Notes: a model not told the origin generated them from the sequence alone. DNA of 44,244 nt from JAKPCT01 sp029553165 (GCA_035359995.1 DAORZT010000017.1:1-44244); one strand, 5' to 3'. Counted from the first letter of the stretch, positions 31,838 to 41,008 are shown. Program-made: numbers and translations.

Positions 31838-33499
31838 ATTTTATTACTGGAGTGCGCTAATCTTAAGAAGTATTATGGAGAACGGTTGATAATTGATCTC
31901 CGGGAATTGAAGATCTATGATCAGGACCGGATCGGAATTGTTGGTGTTAATGGTGTTGGGAAAACAACTTTGCTTAATCTGCTAAGCGGAAGGCTCAAGC
32001 CTGATGAAGGCTGGGTTAAAGTTTACACAAATTATTCGTTCATTGCGCAGCTTGATCCACCCGAATGCCGGACAATCAGTACCGAGATGGCTTCAAAGTT
32101 TAAGGTTGCGGCTACCTGGAGTGAGACGATGAGTGGCGGCGAGAAGACCCGTTTTAAGATAGCCCAAAGTATTGGTAATAGCTGTCCCTTAATCTTTGCC
32201 GATGAGCCGACCAGTAATGTTGACCTCGAAGGAATTGAACTGCTGGAAAACCTGCTGGTTAAGTATCCCGGAGCTTTGGTTTTGATTTCGCACGACCGTA
32301 ATTTTCTGGACCGGCTATGCAACAAAATAGTGGAGATCGAGAATGGCCAAATTAAGCTTTATAACGGCAACTACAGTGATTACAGCACCCAAAAAGCGTT
32401 GGAACGAGAGCGGGAACAATTTGAATACCTGGAGTATCTCAAAGAAAAGCGACGGCTTGAAGAAGCGGTGTGCGAACTCCAACAAAAATCACATTCAGTT
32501 AAGAAAACTCCAAAACGAATGGGTAACTCCGAAGCCAGACTTCATAAGAGGGGGAGGAGTCAGAAAGCCAAAGCTACACTTGATCGGGCGAGAAGAAGCG
32601 TTGAATCCCGACTCGAGCATCTTCAGCAAAAAGAAAAGCCGTTCGAGCAAGAGGTTATTAAACTAACGCTCTCGGATTCGCAACGGGTATCAAGTAAGAT
32701 TATTATTGAAGGAACGAAACTCAATAAAGCATTTGGTGCAAAAGTGATCTTTAAAGAGGCTGACTTTCGGATTGTTAATGGTTCCAAGACTGCTATTATC
32801 GGTGCGAACGGTTCCGGTAAAAGTACCTTGTTGAAGATGATCGTTGCTCAAGAGCAGGGGATCAGGATCGCGCCGGCAGCCAGGATTGGTTACTTCAGTC
32901 AGGATATGAGTATTTTAGATGACTGCCAGACGATCCTGGCCAATGTGATGGCAACGAGTGTTTATCCGGAGAACGATGCCCGGTTACTGCTTTCGCGGTT
33001 GTTGTTCAAGCGCGAAGCGGTCTTTAAACCGGTCAATCTTTTGAGTGGTGGAGAACGGGTGAAGGTTTCGTTTGCGAAAATCTTATTACAGGGTTTTAAC
33101 GTCTTAATCCTGGATGAACCCACCAATTATCTGGACCTGCTCTCGTTGCAAGTAGTTGAAGCAGCACTGCAGCATTATGATGGGACGCTCCTGTTTGTTT
33201 CACACGATCGCCGCTTTATCAGTCAGGTAGCCAATCAAATTATGACGATCGAAGATCACCGGCTTAAAATCTTTACCGGCAGTTACAACGAGTATCTTGC
33301 GAGTAGGAATCAAGCTCCGGATAATCGCCTGGGGAGTGTTGCCGACCAGATTATTATCCTGGAACATCGTCTGGCGGAGCTTAGCGGAAGAATATCCGGC
33401 ACTACCAAGCAAGATGAGCTGGAAACGCTAGATAAGGAGTTTTATGAAACAGTTGACGAACTGAGACGGCTTAAGAATCTGCTTGAAACAAAAAGATAA
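31838..33499 (+). CDS. ABC-F ATPase, Msr-like ribosome protection type, apparent AUU start
   Basis: A 553-residue soluble protein with two ABC domains and no membrane segment. Domain 1: Walker A GVNGVGKTT, signature MSGGEKTR, Walker B LIFADEPTSNVD. Domain 2: GANGSGKST, LLSGGERVK, LILDEPTNYLD. A basic, Glu-rich linker lies between them. The pattern fits antibiotic-resistance ABC-F proteins of the Msr group, which bind the ribosomal E-site and dislodge drugs; a housekeeping translation role is the alternative. The start is odd: AGGAGG (31825-31830) is 7 bases before ATT 31838, which begins LLLECANLKKYYGERLIIDL, the conserved N-terminus. No ATG, GTG or TTG is in frame between the preceding stop (31820) and TTG 31886, which is too far in. 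A rare AUU start is the best reading. Confidence 0.85.
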   Translation: MLLLECANLKKYYGERLIIDLRELKIYDQDRIGIVGVNGVGKTTLLNLLSGRLKPDEGWVKVYTNYSFIAQLDPPECRTISTEMASKFKVAATWSETMSGGEKTRFKIAQSIGNSCPLIFADEPTSNVDLEGIELLENLLVKYPGALVLISHDRNFLDRLCNKIVEIENGQIKLYNGNYSDYSTQKALEREREQFEYLEYLKEKRRLEEAVCELQQKSHSVKKTPKRMGNSEARLHKRGRSQKAKATLDRARRSVESRLEHLQQKEKPFEQEVIKLTLSDSQRVSSKIIIEGTKLNKAFGAKVIFKEADFRIVNGSKTAIIGANGSGKSTLLKMIVAQEQGIRIAPAARIGYFSQDMSILDDCQTILANVMATSVYPENDARLLLSRLLFKREAVFKPVNLLSGGERVKVSFAKILLQGFNVLILDEPTNYLDLLSLQVVEAALQHYDGTLLFVSHDRRFISQVANQIMTIEDHRLKIFTGSYNEYLASRNQAPDNRLGSVADQIIILEHRLAELSGRISGTTKQDELETLDKEFYETVDELRRLKNLLETKR

Positions 33500-33684
33500 T
33501 CAATTAAGACCGAAGCAGATGGATTTTTCGGTAATCCGTAAGCTGTACCGAGAATAAATATTAAGTATTTTTAAAAATCTTGAAATTAATAGTGACTTTA
33601 TTATTATTTTCCTTTATTCTATTAAAAAGAAAAAATTTATTTCAAAATTTGAAAACACGTATTGTCTGACTGGAGGAGCAATTG

Positions 33685-35310
33685 ATGTCCAAGACTAACG
33701 ATCTTAGCAATCTTTTTCCGACTGAAAATGAGATTCCGGCCGAATTTCGAATCGATCAACCGATCTGTCAAAAAGAGTTTTTAATCAATGGCGAGCTACG
33801 GGTCTGGGATGGTCCGACCCAGGATGTATTTTCGCCGGTTCACTTGAAAACTGCTGATGGCCTGACACCACAATATATAGGAAGTTATCCCTTACTCAGC
33901 GATGAGGTAATTCTGCAGGCGTTAGCTTCTGCGGTAAAGGCTTATGATAACGGTAAGGGCTATTGGCCGACATTGCCGGTAGCCGAACGGATTCGGCATA
34001 TGCAACAGTTTGCCTATCGGATGAAGACTAAAAAGGCCGAGATTGTCAAATTGTTAATGTGGGAGATTGGGAAGAGTTATCAAGACTCCGTCAAAGAGTT
34101 CGACCGGACCGTTGATTACATCCGTGATACAATTGATGCCTTAAAAGACCTGGACCGCAGTTCATCCCGGTTTGTGATTGAACAGGGCATCTTAGGGCAG
34201 ATCCGGCGGTCTCCTTTGGGAGTAACCCTCAGTATGGGGCCGTTTAACTATCCTTTAAATGAAACTTTCGCAACCCTGATTCCGGCCTTGATTATGGGAA
34301 ATACGGTTATCTGTAAACCGCCTAAATTCGGCTGTCTGTTATACCGGCCACTATTGGAGATCTTCCGGGATTGTTTTCCGCCGGGAGTGGTAAATATCGT
34401 ATATGGCCGGGGTGCGAATATCATTGCTCCCCTGATGACCTCCGGGAAGATTGATGTTTTAGCGTTTATCGGTACCAGTAAGATTGCTGATACAATCAAA
34501 GCGCAACATCCCAAACCGCACCGTTTACGTTCGGTCTTGGGCTTGGATGCTAAAAATCCGGCAATTATTTTACCGGATGCCGATTTGGACTTAGCGGTAC
34601 AAGAGTGTTTGACGGGGACACTTTCGTTTAACGGGCAACGCTGCACCGCTTTGAAGATGTTATTTGTGCACCAGTCGATTGTAGATACCTTTTTAAATAA
34701 ATTTGCAGCAGCGATCAGTAAGTTAAAAGTGGGAATGCCTTGGGAGCCTGATGTCCAGATTACACCCTTGCCTGACAGCGGTAAAACTGATTATTTATCC
34801 GGATTGATTGATGATGCAGTGAAACATGGTGCCCGGGTGGTCAATGAATCCGGCGGTGAATCTGCAGCCTCGCTTTTTTATCCGGCAATACTTTATCCGG
34901 TTACTTCCCAGATGCGGATCTATCATGAGGAACAGTTTGGGCCGATAATTCCGGTAATCCCGTTTAGTGTGGTGGAGACACCAATCCGGTATATTGAAGA
35001 ATCGAACTATGGCCAACAAGTAAGTATTTTCAGTAATAATCCCGAAGAAGTGGCGACGCTGATTGATCCGTTGGTTAATCAGGTTTGCCGGGTTAATATT
35101 AATAGCCAGTGTCAACGCGGACCGGATATCTTCCCCTTCACCGGGCGTAAAGACTCCGCTGAAGGGACTTTATCAGTATCGGATGCGTTACGGGTATTTT
35201 CGATCCGGACGATGGTGGCGGCAAAGCAGAATGAGTGTAATCAGGAGATATTAACCGAGATCATCAAGGAACGAAAGTCAAACTTCTTATCGACGGATTT
35301 TATCTTTTAA
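33685..35310 (+). CDS. gapN: NADP-dependent glyceraldehyde-3-phosphate dehydrogenase-like aldehyde dehydrogenase
   Basis: A 541-residue aldehyde dehydrogenase superfamily member, close in length and motifs to the long GapN branch. Nucleophile Cys320 in NGQRCTALK; nucleotide-binding GPFNYPLNETFATLIPALIM; FIGTSKIAD follows. GapN oxidises glyceraldehyde-3-phosphate straight to 3-phosphoglycerate, making NADPH in the cytoplasm. The ELGGK motif that usually supplies the catalytic Glu is here LGLDAKNP, with Asp288 near that place, so the general base may differ. ATG 33685 follows GGAGGAG by 6 bases; the TTG just before is less likely. Single-gene unit with its own terminator. Another phosphorylated aldehyde as substrate is possible. 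Confidence 0.8.
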   Translation: MSKTNDLSNLFPTENEIPAEFRIDQPICQKEFLINGELRVWDGPTQDVFSPVHLKTADGLTPQYIGSYPLLSDEVILQALASAVKAYDNGKGYWPTLPVAERIRHMQQFAYRMKTKKAEIVKLLMWEIGKSYQDSVKEFDRTVDYIRDTIDALKDLDRSSSRFVIEQGILGQIRRSPLGVTLSMGPFNYPLNETFATLIPALIMGNTVICKPPKFGCLLYRPLLEIFRDCFPPGVVNIVYGRGANIIAPLMTSGKIDVLAFIGTSKIADTIKAQHPKPHRLRSVLGLDAKNPAIILPDADLDLAVQECLTGTLSFNGQRCTALKMLFVHQSIVDTFLNKFAAAISKLKVGMPWEPDVQITPLPDSGKTDYLSGLIDDAVKHGARVVNESGGESAASLFYPAILYPVTSQMRIYHEEQFGPIIPVIPFSVVETPIRYIEESNYGQQVSIFSNNPEEVATLIDPLVNQVCRVNINSQCQRGPDIFPFTGRKDSAEGTLSVSDALRVFSIRTMVAAKQNECNQEILTEIIKERKSNFLSTDFIF

Positions 35311-35329
35311 GTTGGGACATTTTATTGAG

Positions 35330-35360
35330 GGCTGATGCAACTATTTTGCTATCAGCCTTT
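35330..35360 (+). terminator. Terminator after gapN
   Basis: GGCTGAT (35330-35336), 14-base loop, ATCAGCC (35351-35357), then TTTTA. Confidence 0.8.
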
Positions 35361-35374
35361 TACTTCGTAAGGGT

Positions 35375-35620
35375 TGTCCGGTCTCGCGTAATACGTTCAC
35401 TCTCCAAGCTCCCACCGCAGGGGTTCCGCCACCCCTTGACCCGGCATAGCTCCGGTCATCCCTGACCTGCGGTGGTAGCGTTTAAATTATATTGCCGTCT
35501 AATCCCTCGCGACGGCTTCAGGGTTGGTTCTGACTGCCGACGCTAGAAAAACATCCTATTTTAATAGCGCCAACTTCCCTGTTGGCGAATAATATCTCAA
35601 GCAGTGGACCAACAGAAAAG
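35375..35620 (+). repeat. Dispersed hairpin-rich repeat, copy B
   Basis: GC-richer than its surroundings. CCACCGCAGG (about 35411) pairs with CCTGCGGTGG (about 35465); AGGGGT/ACCCCT and TGACCCGG/CCGGTCA lie inside, giving a branched RNA-like fold. Then come AAAAACATCCTATTTTAA, CGCCAAC (35568-35574)/GTTGGCG (35581-35587) and the tail CTCAAGCAGTGGACCAACAG plus AAAA, matching copies A and D. No protein-coding frame is evident in 35362-35791 besides this element and a terminator. Confidence 0.55.
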
Positions 35621-35707
35621 TCAGCCAAATGTATTTCATATTTCCTCGATTCAAGGAGGTTTGTAGAGAAAAGGTTTTCCATTAACACGATTCCAAATCA
35701 TACACCA

Positions 35708-35750
35708 ATAAAAAAGAGAGGAATTGCTTACCTCTCTATAGCTTTTTTAA
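35708..35750 (-). terminator. Terminator of the secreted-protein gene (acts on both strands)
   Basis: AGAGAGG-aattgctta-CCTCTCT with A6 on its left and T6 on its right. On the minus strand it ends the gene at 35792-36370. Confidence 0.75.
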
Positions 35751-35791
35751 ATGTAGTTTAAAGAATTATCAGACTCAAAACTATTTTTTTC

Positions 35792-36370
35792 TCAATCCAT
35801 CTCTTCTTGGGCCATTCGGGAGTATTCTTCGGATGAGACCATGATGATCATAATATTATAAACCCGCTCACCATCTAAAGTATCAGCTCCATAGCTGATG
35901 AGGATCACTTTATCTGCTAATTCCCAGGAAGCGACCGAAACAGTGGTGGAGTTGGCGATGATTTCTGCCTCTGCTCCAGCAAGGTCTTTTTTAGTCGGTT
36001 CGCCATATTTTTGCTTAAAAGAATCGTATAAGGGTTCAAACAGTCCTTTCAGTTGTTCAAGGGTTAGGCCGTAATCAAAAGGGATAATTGTTGCGATCTT
36101 AACTAATTTATCTTGATTAAAATCAAGATAACAGACAGCTATATTATCAAACATTGTGGTAAGAAAAGCGATACTTTCATCATCTTCTGGGAATGAATCC
36201 ATAATCAAGTGCCTGTTTTGCAGGTATTCGACCTTATTGAGGACAACCTTTCGGGAATCCCCAAAATTGAAGACCATAAAATCTCCGTCAGCATTGTCAT
36301 AGTTTCCGGCACCATAGGTAGTCAAACAAAAGCTGAATAATGCAACTAAGGTTATGATCAGCTTCTTCAT
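35792..36370 (-). CDS. Hypothetical secreted protein
   Basis: A 192-residue protein with a type I signal peptide (MKKLIITLVALFSFCLTTYG, cleavage near Ala21). A Cys lies within the hydrophobic core but without a lipobox spacing. The mature part begins NYDNADGDFMVFNFGDSRKV and contains FKQKYGEPTKKDL, reminiscent of small exported proteins that compare a stored and a computed value, but I cannot assign a family. The start has GAGAGGAGCTGTG upstream on the minus strand. It is divergent from the M28 peptidase gene, with 193 bases between the starts. Confidence 0.6.
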   Translation of the reverse strand: MKKLIITLVALFSFCLTTYGAGNYDNADGDFMVFNFGDSRKVVLNKVEYLQNRHLIMDSFPEDDESIAFLTTMFDNIAVCYLDFNQDKLVKIATIIPFDYGLTLEQLKGLFEPLYDSFKQKYGEPTKKDLAGAEAEIIANSTTVSVASWELADKVILISYGADTLDGERVYNIMIIMVSSEEYSRMAQEEMD

Positions 36371-36563
36371 ATGAACACAGCTCCTCTCTAATTCATTGTA
36401 TCATCTTTTTAATGTGGTGCCAAGAATTGGGAGGAATAATAATTTTATTTAAGAAGCGTGGACAGCCATTACGTTAAAATTCATCTATTTATACTATGGC
36501 TATGGCACGAAACCTGGAGGTTATGATATATTATTGGGACAGAAAAGATAAGGAGGGTTGCCG

Positions 36564-37787
36564 GTGTCACAATCAGAGATTACTCAAAAGATCCAAGCGT
36601 ATATGGAGAAATTGACTGAAGAGATTACCAATCGCCATCCGGGGACAATCGGAAACTATGCAGCTACGGATTTTTTTGCGCAAACGATTGCGTCCTTCGG
36701 ATTTGAAACTCAAAAACAGCAGTTTGACTGTATTGATTGGGAGTGGGGTGAGGTGATTCTCACAGTGGGTGATGAAGCATTTCAAGCTTATGTAGGTTCA
36801 TACTCATTGCCATTTGATGGTTTGGGTCAGTTGGTTTCAGCGGGTACAATCGCAGAATTAGAAAATGCTGATATTACCGGTAAAATTCTGCTGCTGCACT
36901 CCGAATTAGCTAAAGAGCAGATTATGCCCAAAAATTATCCTTTCTATAATCCGGTCGAACATCAGCAGCTTGTTAGTTTGCTTGAGAGAGGAAACCCTTT
37001 AGCCATAATTGCAGCGACAACGAGAAATCCTCAATTAGCTGGTGGCAAATACCCTTATTCACTGTTTGAAGATGGTAATTTTAACATTCCTTCGGTTTTT
37101 ATGACTGCTGAAGAAGGAGCAAGATTAAAGCGGCACCAAGGGGCAACCGTCAATCTCCAATTTGAGTCGCAGCGGATTGCTTCTTTTGGTTGTAATGTAA
37201 TTGCCCGTAAAGGGAGGAATCGTCCGGGGAGGATAGTTTTTTGCGCTCATATTGATACCAAAAAAGAAACACCGGGGGCACTTGATAATGCTGCAGGTGT
37301 AGCGACATTACTGGCGTTGGCGGAGATTTTGGCCAATTATAATGGCGAGTTGGGACTGGAGATAGTGGCTTTTAATGGAGAAGATTATTATGCTGCATCA
37401 GGTGAAGTTCGATATTTAGAACAGAATAGCCAAATACTGAATCAGATCCTCTTGGCGGTCAATCTGGATGCTTTAGGGTACATTAAAGGTAAAACCGCCT
37501 TTTCGCTCTATGGATGTGATACAAAACTTGCAAATATTGTCCAAGATAGTTTAAAACCGGAGTATCAGTTTACCAAGGGCGAACCTTGGCCTCAAAGTGA
37601 TCATATGGTCTTTGCAATCAATCAAGTGCCGGCAGTAGCGGTTACTTCGGAGTATCTAATGGAGATTACTACGAATATTACTCATACAGCCAAAGATGAG
37701 CTCAAGATGGTCGATTGCAGTAAGTTGTGTGACGCTGCTTTTGCGCTGTCGGAGTTATTTAATAATTTGGTTAGAGCTAACCAATAA
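36564..37787 (+). CDS. M28-family zinc metallopeptidase
   Basis: A 407-residue peptidase. The di-zinc ligands can be placed in order: His229 and Asp231 (CAHIDTK), Asp241 (GALDNAAG), Glu273 (FNGED), Asp302 (NLDALGY), His374 (ITHTAKDE). Residues about 100-200 form an inserted PA-like domain (ADITGKILLLHSELA). No signal peptide, so cytoplasmic. GTG 36564 is chosen because AGGAGG (36551-36556) is 7 bases upstream; TTG 36558 touches that site. Such enzymes are aminopeptidases or glutaminyl-cyclase-like. The next gene, a deacetylase, is 127 bases away with its own promoter. Confidence 0.87.
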   Translation: MSQSEITQKIQAYMEKLTEEITNRHPGTIGNYAATDFFAQTIASFGFETQKQQFDCIDWEWGEVILTVGDEAFQAYVGSYSLPFDGLGQLVSAGTIAELENADITGKILLLHSELAKEQIMPKNYPFYNPVEHQQLVSLLERGNPLAIIAATTRNPQLAGGKYPYSLFEDGNFNIPSVFMTAEEGARLKRHQGATVNLQFESQRIASFGCNVIARKGRNRPGRIVFCAHIDTKKETPGALDNAAGVATLLALAEILANYNGELGLEIVAFNGEDYYAASGEVRYLEQNSQILNQILLAVNLDALGYIKGKTAFSLYGCDTKLANIVQDSLKPEYQFTKGEPWPQSDHMVFAINQVPAVAVTSEYLMEITTNITHTAKDELKMVDCSKLCDAAFALSELFNNLVRANQ

Positions 37788-37825
37788 TCATAATCATATT
37801 GTTTGAGTGTTGTAATCAAAAGTGA

Positions 37826-37855
37826 TTGTTGGGGATCTTACGTTCTTGATATAAT
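37826..37855 (+). promoter_or_regulatory. Promoter of the deacetylase gene
   Basis: TTGTTG (37826-37831), 18 bases, TATAAT (37850-37855). The -10 is perfect, the -35 weak. Confidence 0.45.
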
Positions 37856-37914
37856 AAAAGTAAATCTTTTTTTATCGAGTTGGAAATCTTTGCGTATTGA
37901 AAGAAGGGGTCGTT

Positions 37915-38898
37915 GTGACTGATCACACATTATCAAAGTTACCCATTCCGTCAGGTAATTATTGCTGGCAAAAAGTTACTTCGCAATCTAATAAATTGGA
38001 GATTCTTAATTGGGCCGGTTTTCAAGGAGCGATCACTTATACGTATGATGATTCCCAACCATCGCATCTCGCCCATTACGGTCGGCTTCAAGCTACCGGG
38101 GTACCAATGACATTTTATTTATCAAGTAATCTTAGCGATCTTCCCAATTTTGCTTCGATCTGGTCGCAAGCTGTTCAAGACGGACATGAGATTGGCAATC
38201 ATACCGCCAGCCATCCGTATGCTGATCTGACAGGCAGTTGTTTTGGGAAGCCGTTGCAAAGTACTACAGCTGAAATCACTGAATGCAACAATTATATTAT
38301 TAATCATTTAGGGCAAGCGACTGTTTGGACAATGGCAGCACCATTTGGGGATGCCGGGTGGAAGGAAGCAGCTAAAGCTAACTTTTTTCTTAACCGGGGT
38401 GTTGGTGGTGGGATGATTGCACCTAATGATGATACGGATCCGTTTTATTTACCGTGCTATGTGGCTGGTGATGGTGATACTGCTGACCGTTTCAACCATC
38501 TGATTGACTTGGCACGCGAACAGCAGAGTTGGCAGATCTTTCTCTTTCATACGATCAATCCAACTGATGTGAACTGGTATGCTCCGGTAGCGATTGATGA
38601 AATTACCAACAGTATTGCTTATGCTAAATCAGGTAATGAACTTTGGATCGATACGGTAGCCAACATCGGAGCTTATTGGCTGGGTCAAAAGATTGTCGCT
38701 GCGACAGTTCCGACCAGATCAGGGGATCAGCTGGTCTGGCGTTGGGAGTTGCCAGACCATTTTCCCACAGGGAAGGTTCTGCGGGTGATCACTGCCGGTG
38801 CGGTTTTAAAACAGAATGATCAGGTTTTGAAAAAACAACCCCAAGGATATTATGAGATTGAACTTGATGCCGGGATGTTGGTTATGGCAGATTGTTAG
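37915..38898 (+). CDS. Polysaccharide deacetylase (NodB/CE4 fold)
   Basis: A 327-residue CE4-type protein. Motif 1 TYDDS (Asp45 base, Asp46 metal), motif 2 HEIGNHTASH (His96 and His100 metal ligands), motif 3 AAPFGD; the remaining barrel is followed by a beta-rich C-terminal 80 residues. Members remove N-acetyl or other acyl groups from glycans. No signal peptide is visible at the N-terminus (TDHTLSKLPIPSGNYCW), odd for a cell-wall enzyme, so a small cytoplasmic substrate is possible. GTG 37915 follows AAGAAGGGG by 5 bases; TTG 37897 lies upstream of that site. Confidence 0.82.
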   Translation: MTDHTLSKLPIPSGNYCWQKVTSQSNKLEILNWAGFQGAITYTYDDSQPSHLAHYGRLQATGVPMTFYLSSNLSDLPNFASIWSQAVQDGHEIGNHTASHPYADLTGSCFGKPLQSTTAEITECNNYIINHLGQATVWTMAAPFGDAGWKEAAKANFFLNRGVGGGMIAPNDDTDPFYLPCYVAGDGDTADRFNHLIDLAREQQSWQIFLFHTINPTDVNWYAPVAIDEITNSIAYAKSGNELWIDTVANIGAYWLGQKIVAATVPTRSGDQLVWRWELPDHFPTGKVLRVITAGAVLKQNDQVLKKQPQGYYEIELDAGMLVMADC

Positions 38899-38969
38899 TG
38901 ATTTTGGGAGAGCTAGCAACAAAATAGAAAAATTTGACTTCTAATTTACAATATATTACAATACAGTTT

Positions 38970-39012
38970 AAGACTACAATGAATCGATTTAATCTTTCTT
39001 GTAGTCTTATTT
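38970..39012 (+). terminator. Terminator before the TetR gene
   Basis: AAGACTACA (38970-38978)/TGTAGTCTT (39000-39008), a perfect 9-bp stem followed by ATTTAAT. It may end the deacetylase transcript. Confidence 0.6.
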
Positions 39013-39035
39013 AATATTAAAATAAAGGAGTACCC

Positions 39036-39665
39036 ATGCCAAAAGATACGTTTTTTAATCTCCCACCAGCAAAACGGGCCAAGATCATTGATGTTGCCAT
39101 CGATGAGTTTTCCAAATATCCGTTTCATAAAGCCCGAATCACAGTAATTGCTGAAAAGGCCGGAATTGCCAAAGGCAGCTTTTATCAGTACTTCGAAGAT
39201 AAAAAGGACCTCTTTAAATATCTGGTGGAGCTGATGATTGAGAAGAAGATGTCTTATATTAACCGTAAGATGTTGGCAAATCATGAACAGTATGATTTCT
39301 TTCAATTGTTAAGGGAGGTTTATTTAAGCGGGATCCGGTTTGCTAAGGAGAATCCCCGTTTACTCCCGATTGGAAAGATGTTGGCCAATGATAAGGAGCT
39401 CTATCGGGATATTTTTGGTAACGCCGAAGATAAAAGTACGGACTTCCTGGGACAATTACTGGAGTATGGTAAACGGCAAGAGGTAATTGATCCGGATATC
39501 AATACACCTTTAGTTGCCCGGATGCTGACCAATATCAGTACATCGTTGGTGGACTTTGATTATCAGGATAGTAAAATGAATCTTGATGATCAGACAATTG
39601 TTGATCAGATACTCTATTTGGTTGCCAATGGAATCAAGAAAAAGAATTTTGCAGAGGGAGCTTAA
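39036..39665 (+). CDS. TetR-family transcriptional regulator
   Basis: A 209-residue regulator. The N-terminal helix-turn-helix reads ITVIAEKAGIAKGSFYQYFE (about residues 33-52) followed by DKKDLFKYLVEL, the classic TetR junction; the C-terminal 140 residues are the ligand-binding, dimerising part. ATG 39036 follows AAAGGAGTACCC. It lies 7 bases before an amidohydrolase gene and 20 or so bases past a terminator, so it probably heads a three-gene unit (regulator, amidohydrolase, cupin) and controls it. Ligand unknown. Confidence 0.9.
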   Translation: MPKDTFFNLPPAKRAKIIDVAIDEFSKYPFHKARITVIAEKAGIAKGSFYQYFEDKKDLFKYLVELMIEKKMSYINRKMLANHEQYDFFQLLREVYLSGIRFAKENPRLLPIGKMLANDKELYRDIFGNAEDKSTDFLGQLLEYGKRQEVIDPDINTPLVARMLTNISTSLVDFDYQDSKMNLDDQTIVDQILYLVANGIKKKNFAEGA

Positions 39666-39672
39666 AACTTAA

Positions 39673-40470
39673 ATGATTATTGATATCCATACTCACTGCT
39701 TTCCAGATGCTATTGCCCGGCGTGCAGTTGAAAAACTAGAAAACACTGCCCAAGGAAAGGTCAAGGCGGTTTTGGATGGGACTGTAGGAGCGTTACTTAA
39801 ATCGATGGAGGAGGCGCAAGTTGGATTGTCAGTGATCCAACCGATTGCTACCAGACCCGGCCAGGAGAAGAATATCAATAATTGGGCCAGTAGTATTCAA
39901 GGAGCAAAAATCTGTTCGTTTGGGACGATTCATCCGGATAGCTCCAATTGGCGCGATGAAATTAGCAGAATTGCGGATTTGGGATTAAAAGGAATCAAAC
40001 TCCACCCGGATTATCAAGGATTTTTTGTCCAGGAACCAAGAATGTTTCCGATTTATGAAGCGATCTGTGAGAAAAACCTGATTCTTCTCTTGCATTGTGG
40101 TGTTGATCTTGGTTTTCCGGAACCGTATCATTGTATCCCGGTTCATTTGAAACAGGTTATTGAGCGGTTTCCTGAAGGCCGGTGGATTGCTGCTCATATG
40201 GGTGGTTGGTCGCTTTGGGAAGAGGTGGAGCAGCATTTGTTGGGATTACCGGTATATTTGGATACCTCTTTCTGCCGCCCATACTTAAGCGAAGCAAAGA
40301 TGGTGGAATTAATCCGTCGGCATGGAGTCGGGCGAGTTTTATATGGTTCTGATTCCCCTTGGGCCGGGCAACGGGAATCAATTGACCAGATAGCAACTTT
40401 AAACTTGTCAGCAGAAGAGCGGCAGCAGATCTTAGGGGAGAATGCGGCGCAATTATTAAAGATTAAATAA
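39673..40470 (+). CDS. Amidohydrolase-2 family metal-dependent hydrolase
   Basis: A 265-residue TIM-barrel hydrolase. His6 and His8 (DIHTHCF) start the metal site; IKLHPDYQG, LLHCGVD, AAHMGGW and YGSDSPW supply the later His and Asp residues in the order expected for amidohydrolase-2/decarboxylase-type enzymes. No signal peptide. ATG 39673 follows AGAGGGAGCTTAAAAC. It is co-directional with the TetR and cupin genes, with gaps of 7 and 16 bases. The substrate cannot be told; hydrolysis or non-oxidative decarboxylation of a small acid is typical. Confidence 0.83.
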   Translation: MIIDIHTHCFPDAIARRAVEKLENTAQGKVKAVLDGTVGALLKSMEEAQVGLSVIQPIATRPGQEKNINNWASSIQGAKICSFGTIHPDSSNWRDEISRIADLGLKGIKLHPDYQGFFVQEPRMFPIYEAICEKNLILLLHCGVDLGFPEPYHCIPVHLKQVIERFPEGRWIAAHMGGWSLWEEVEQHLLGLPVYLDTSFCRPYLSEAKMVELIRRHGVGRVLYGSDSPWAGQRESIDQIATLNLSAEERQQILGENAAQLLKIK

Positions 40471-40486
40471 ACAGGGGGTCTTTGTT

Positions 40487-40834
40487 TTGTTAAGAAAAGA
40501 GCTGGAGATGTTAGTTGAAAACCGGGAAAAGATGCGTGGCGGCGACGGGATTATTAAAATCAAAAATCTCTTTAAAGCTGAGGAATTATGTGGTAAAACG
40601 AGATTGGTAGCTGAGATAACGGTTCCGGTAGGGGGTTCGATTGGTTATCATACTCACGATAATGAAGAGGAGATCTACTACTTCATCTCCGGTAATGGTG
40701 AAGTAGACGATAATGGGGTTCGCAAGCAGGTTTCTGCCGGTGATGCAATGTTAACCGGTGAAGGCAAGGGACATGCTGTTTATAATACCGGGAATACCCC
40801 ATTGATCTTGATGGCCATTATTTTACTTTACTAG
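40487..40834 (+). CDS. Cupin-domain protein
   Basis: A 115-residue single-domain cupin. Motif 1 GYHTHDNEEEIYYFISGNGE has the metal ligands (two His, Glu), and motif 2 is GDAMLTGEGKGHAVYNTGN. The N-terminal 25 residues are helical and charged. Start TTG 40487 has AGGGGG 8 bases upstream; ATG 40508 is the alternative. Probably last gene of the TetR-amidohydrolase unit; it could be an isomerase, dioxygenase-like or sugar-binding protein, or an accessory to the hydrolase. The 174 bases after it show nothing I can name. Confidence 0.82.
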   Translation: MLRKELEMLVENREKMRGGDGIIKIKNLFKAEELCGKTRLVAEITVPVGGSIGYHTHDNEEEIYYFISGNGEVDDNGVRKQVSAGDAMLTGEGKGHAVYNTGNTPLILMAIILLY

Positions 40835-41008
40835 ATAAATATCCAGAGGAAGCCTTTACTTTTATGCTTTAAGCCTTGTGACCAAAAGGATGATTTGAGA
40901 ATATGTTACATTAGTACCTTAAAAGCGCTGTAAGTTTAACTTGGTGAAAGAGCTTAAATTGCAGTCCTTTTATTTGACTAATCCTTTGGTTACGAGGAGG
41001 TTTCCAGT

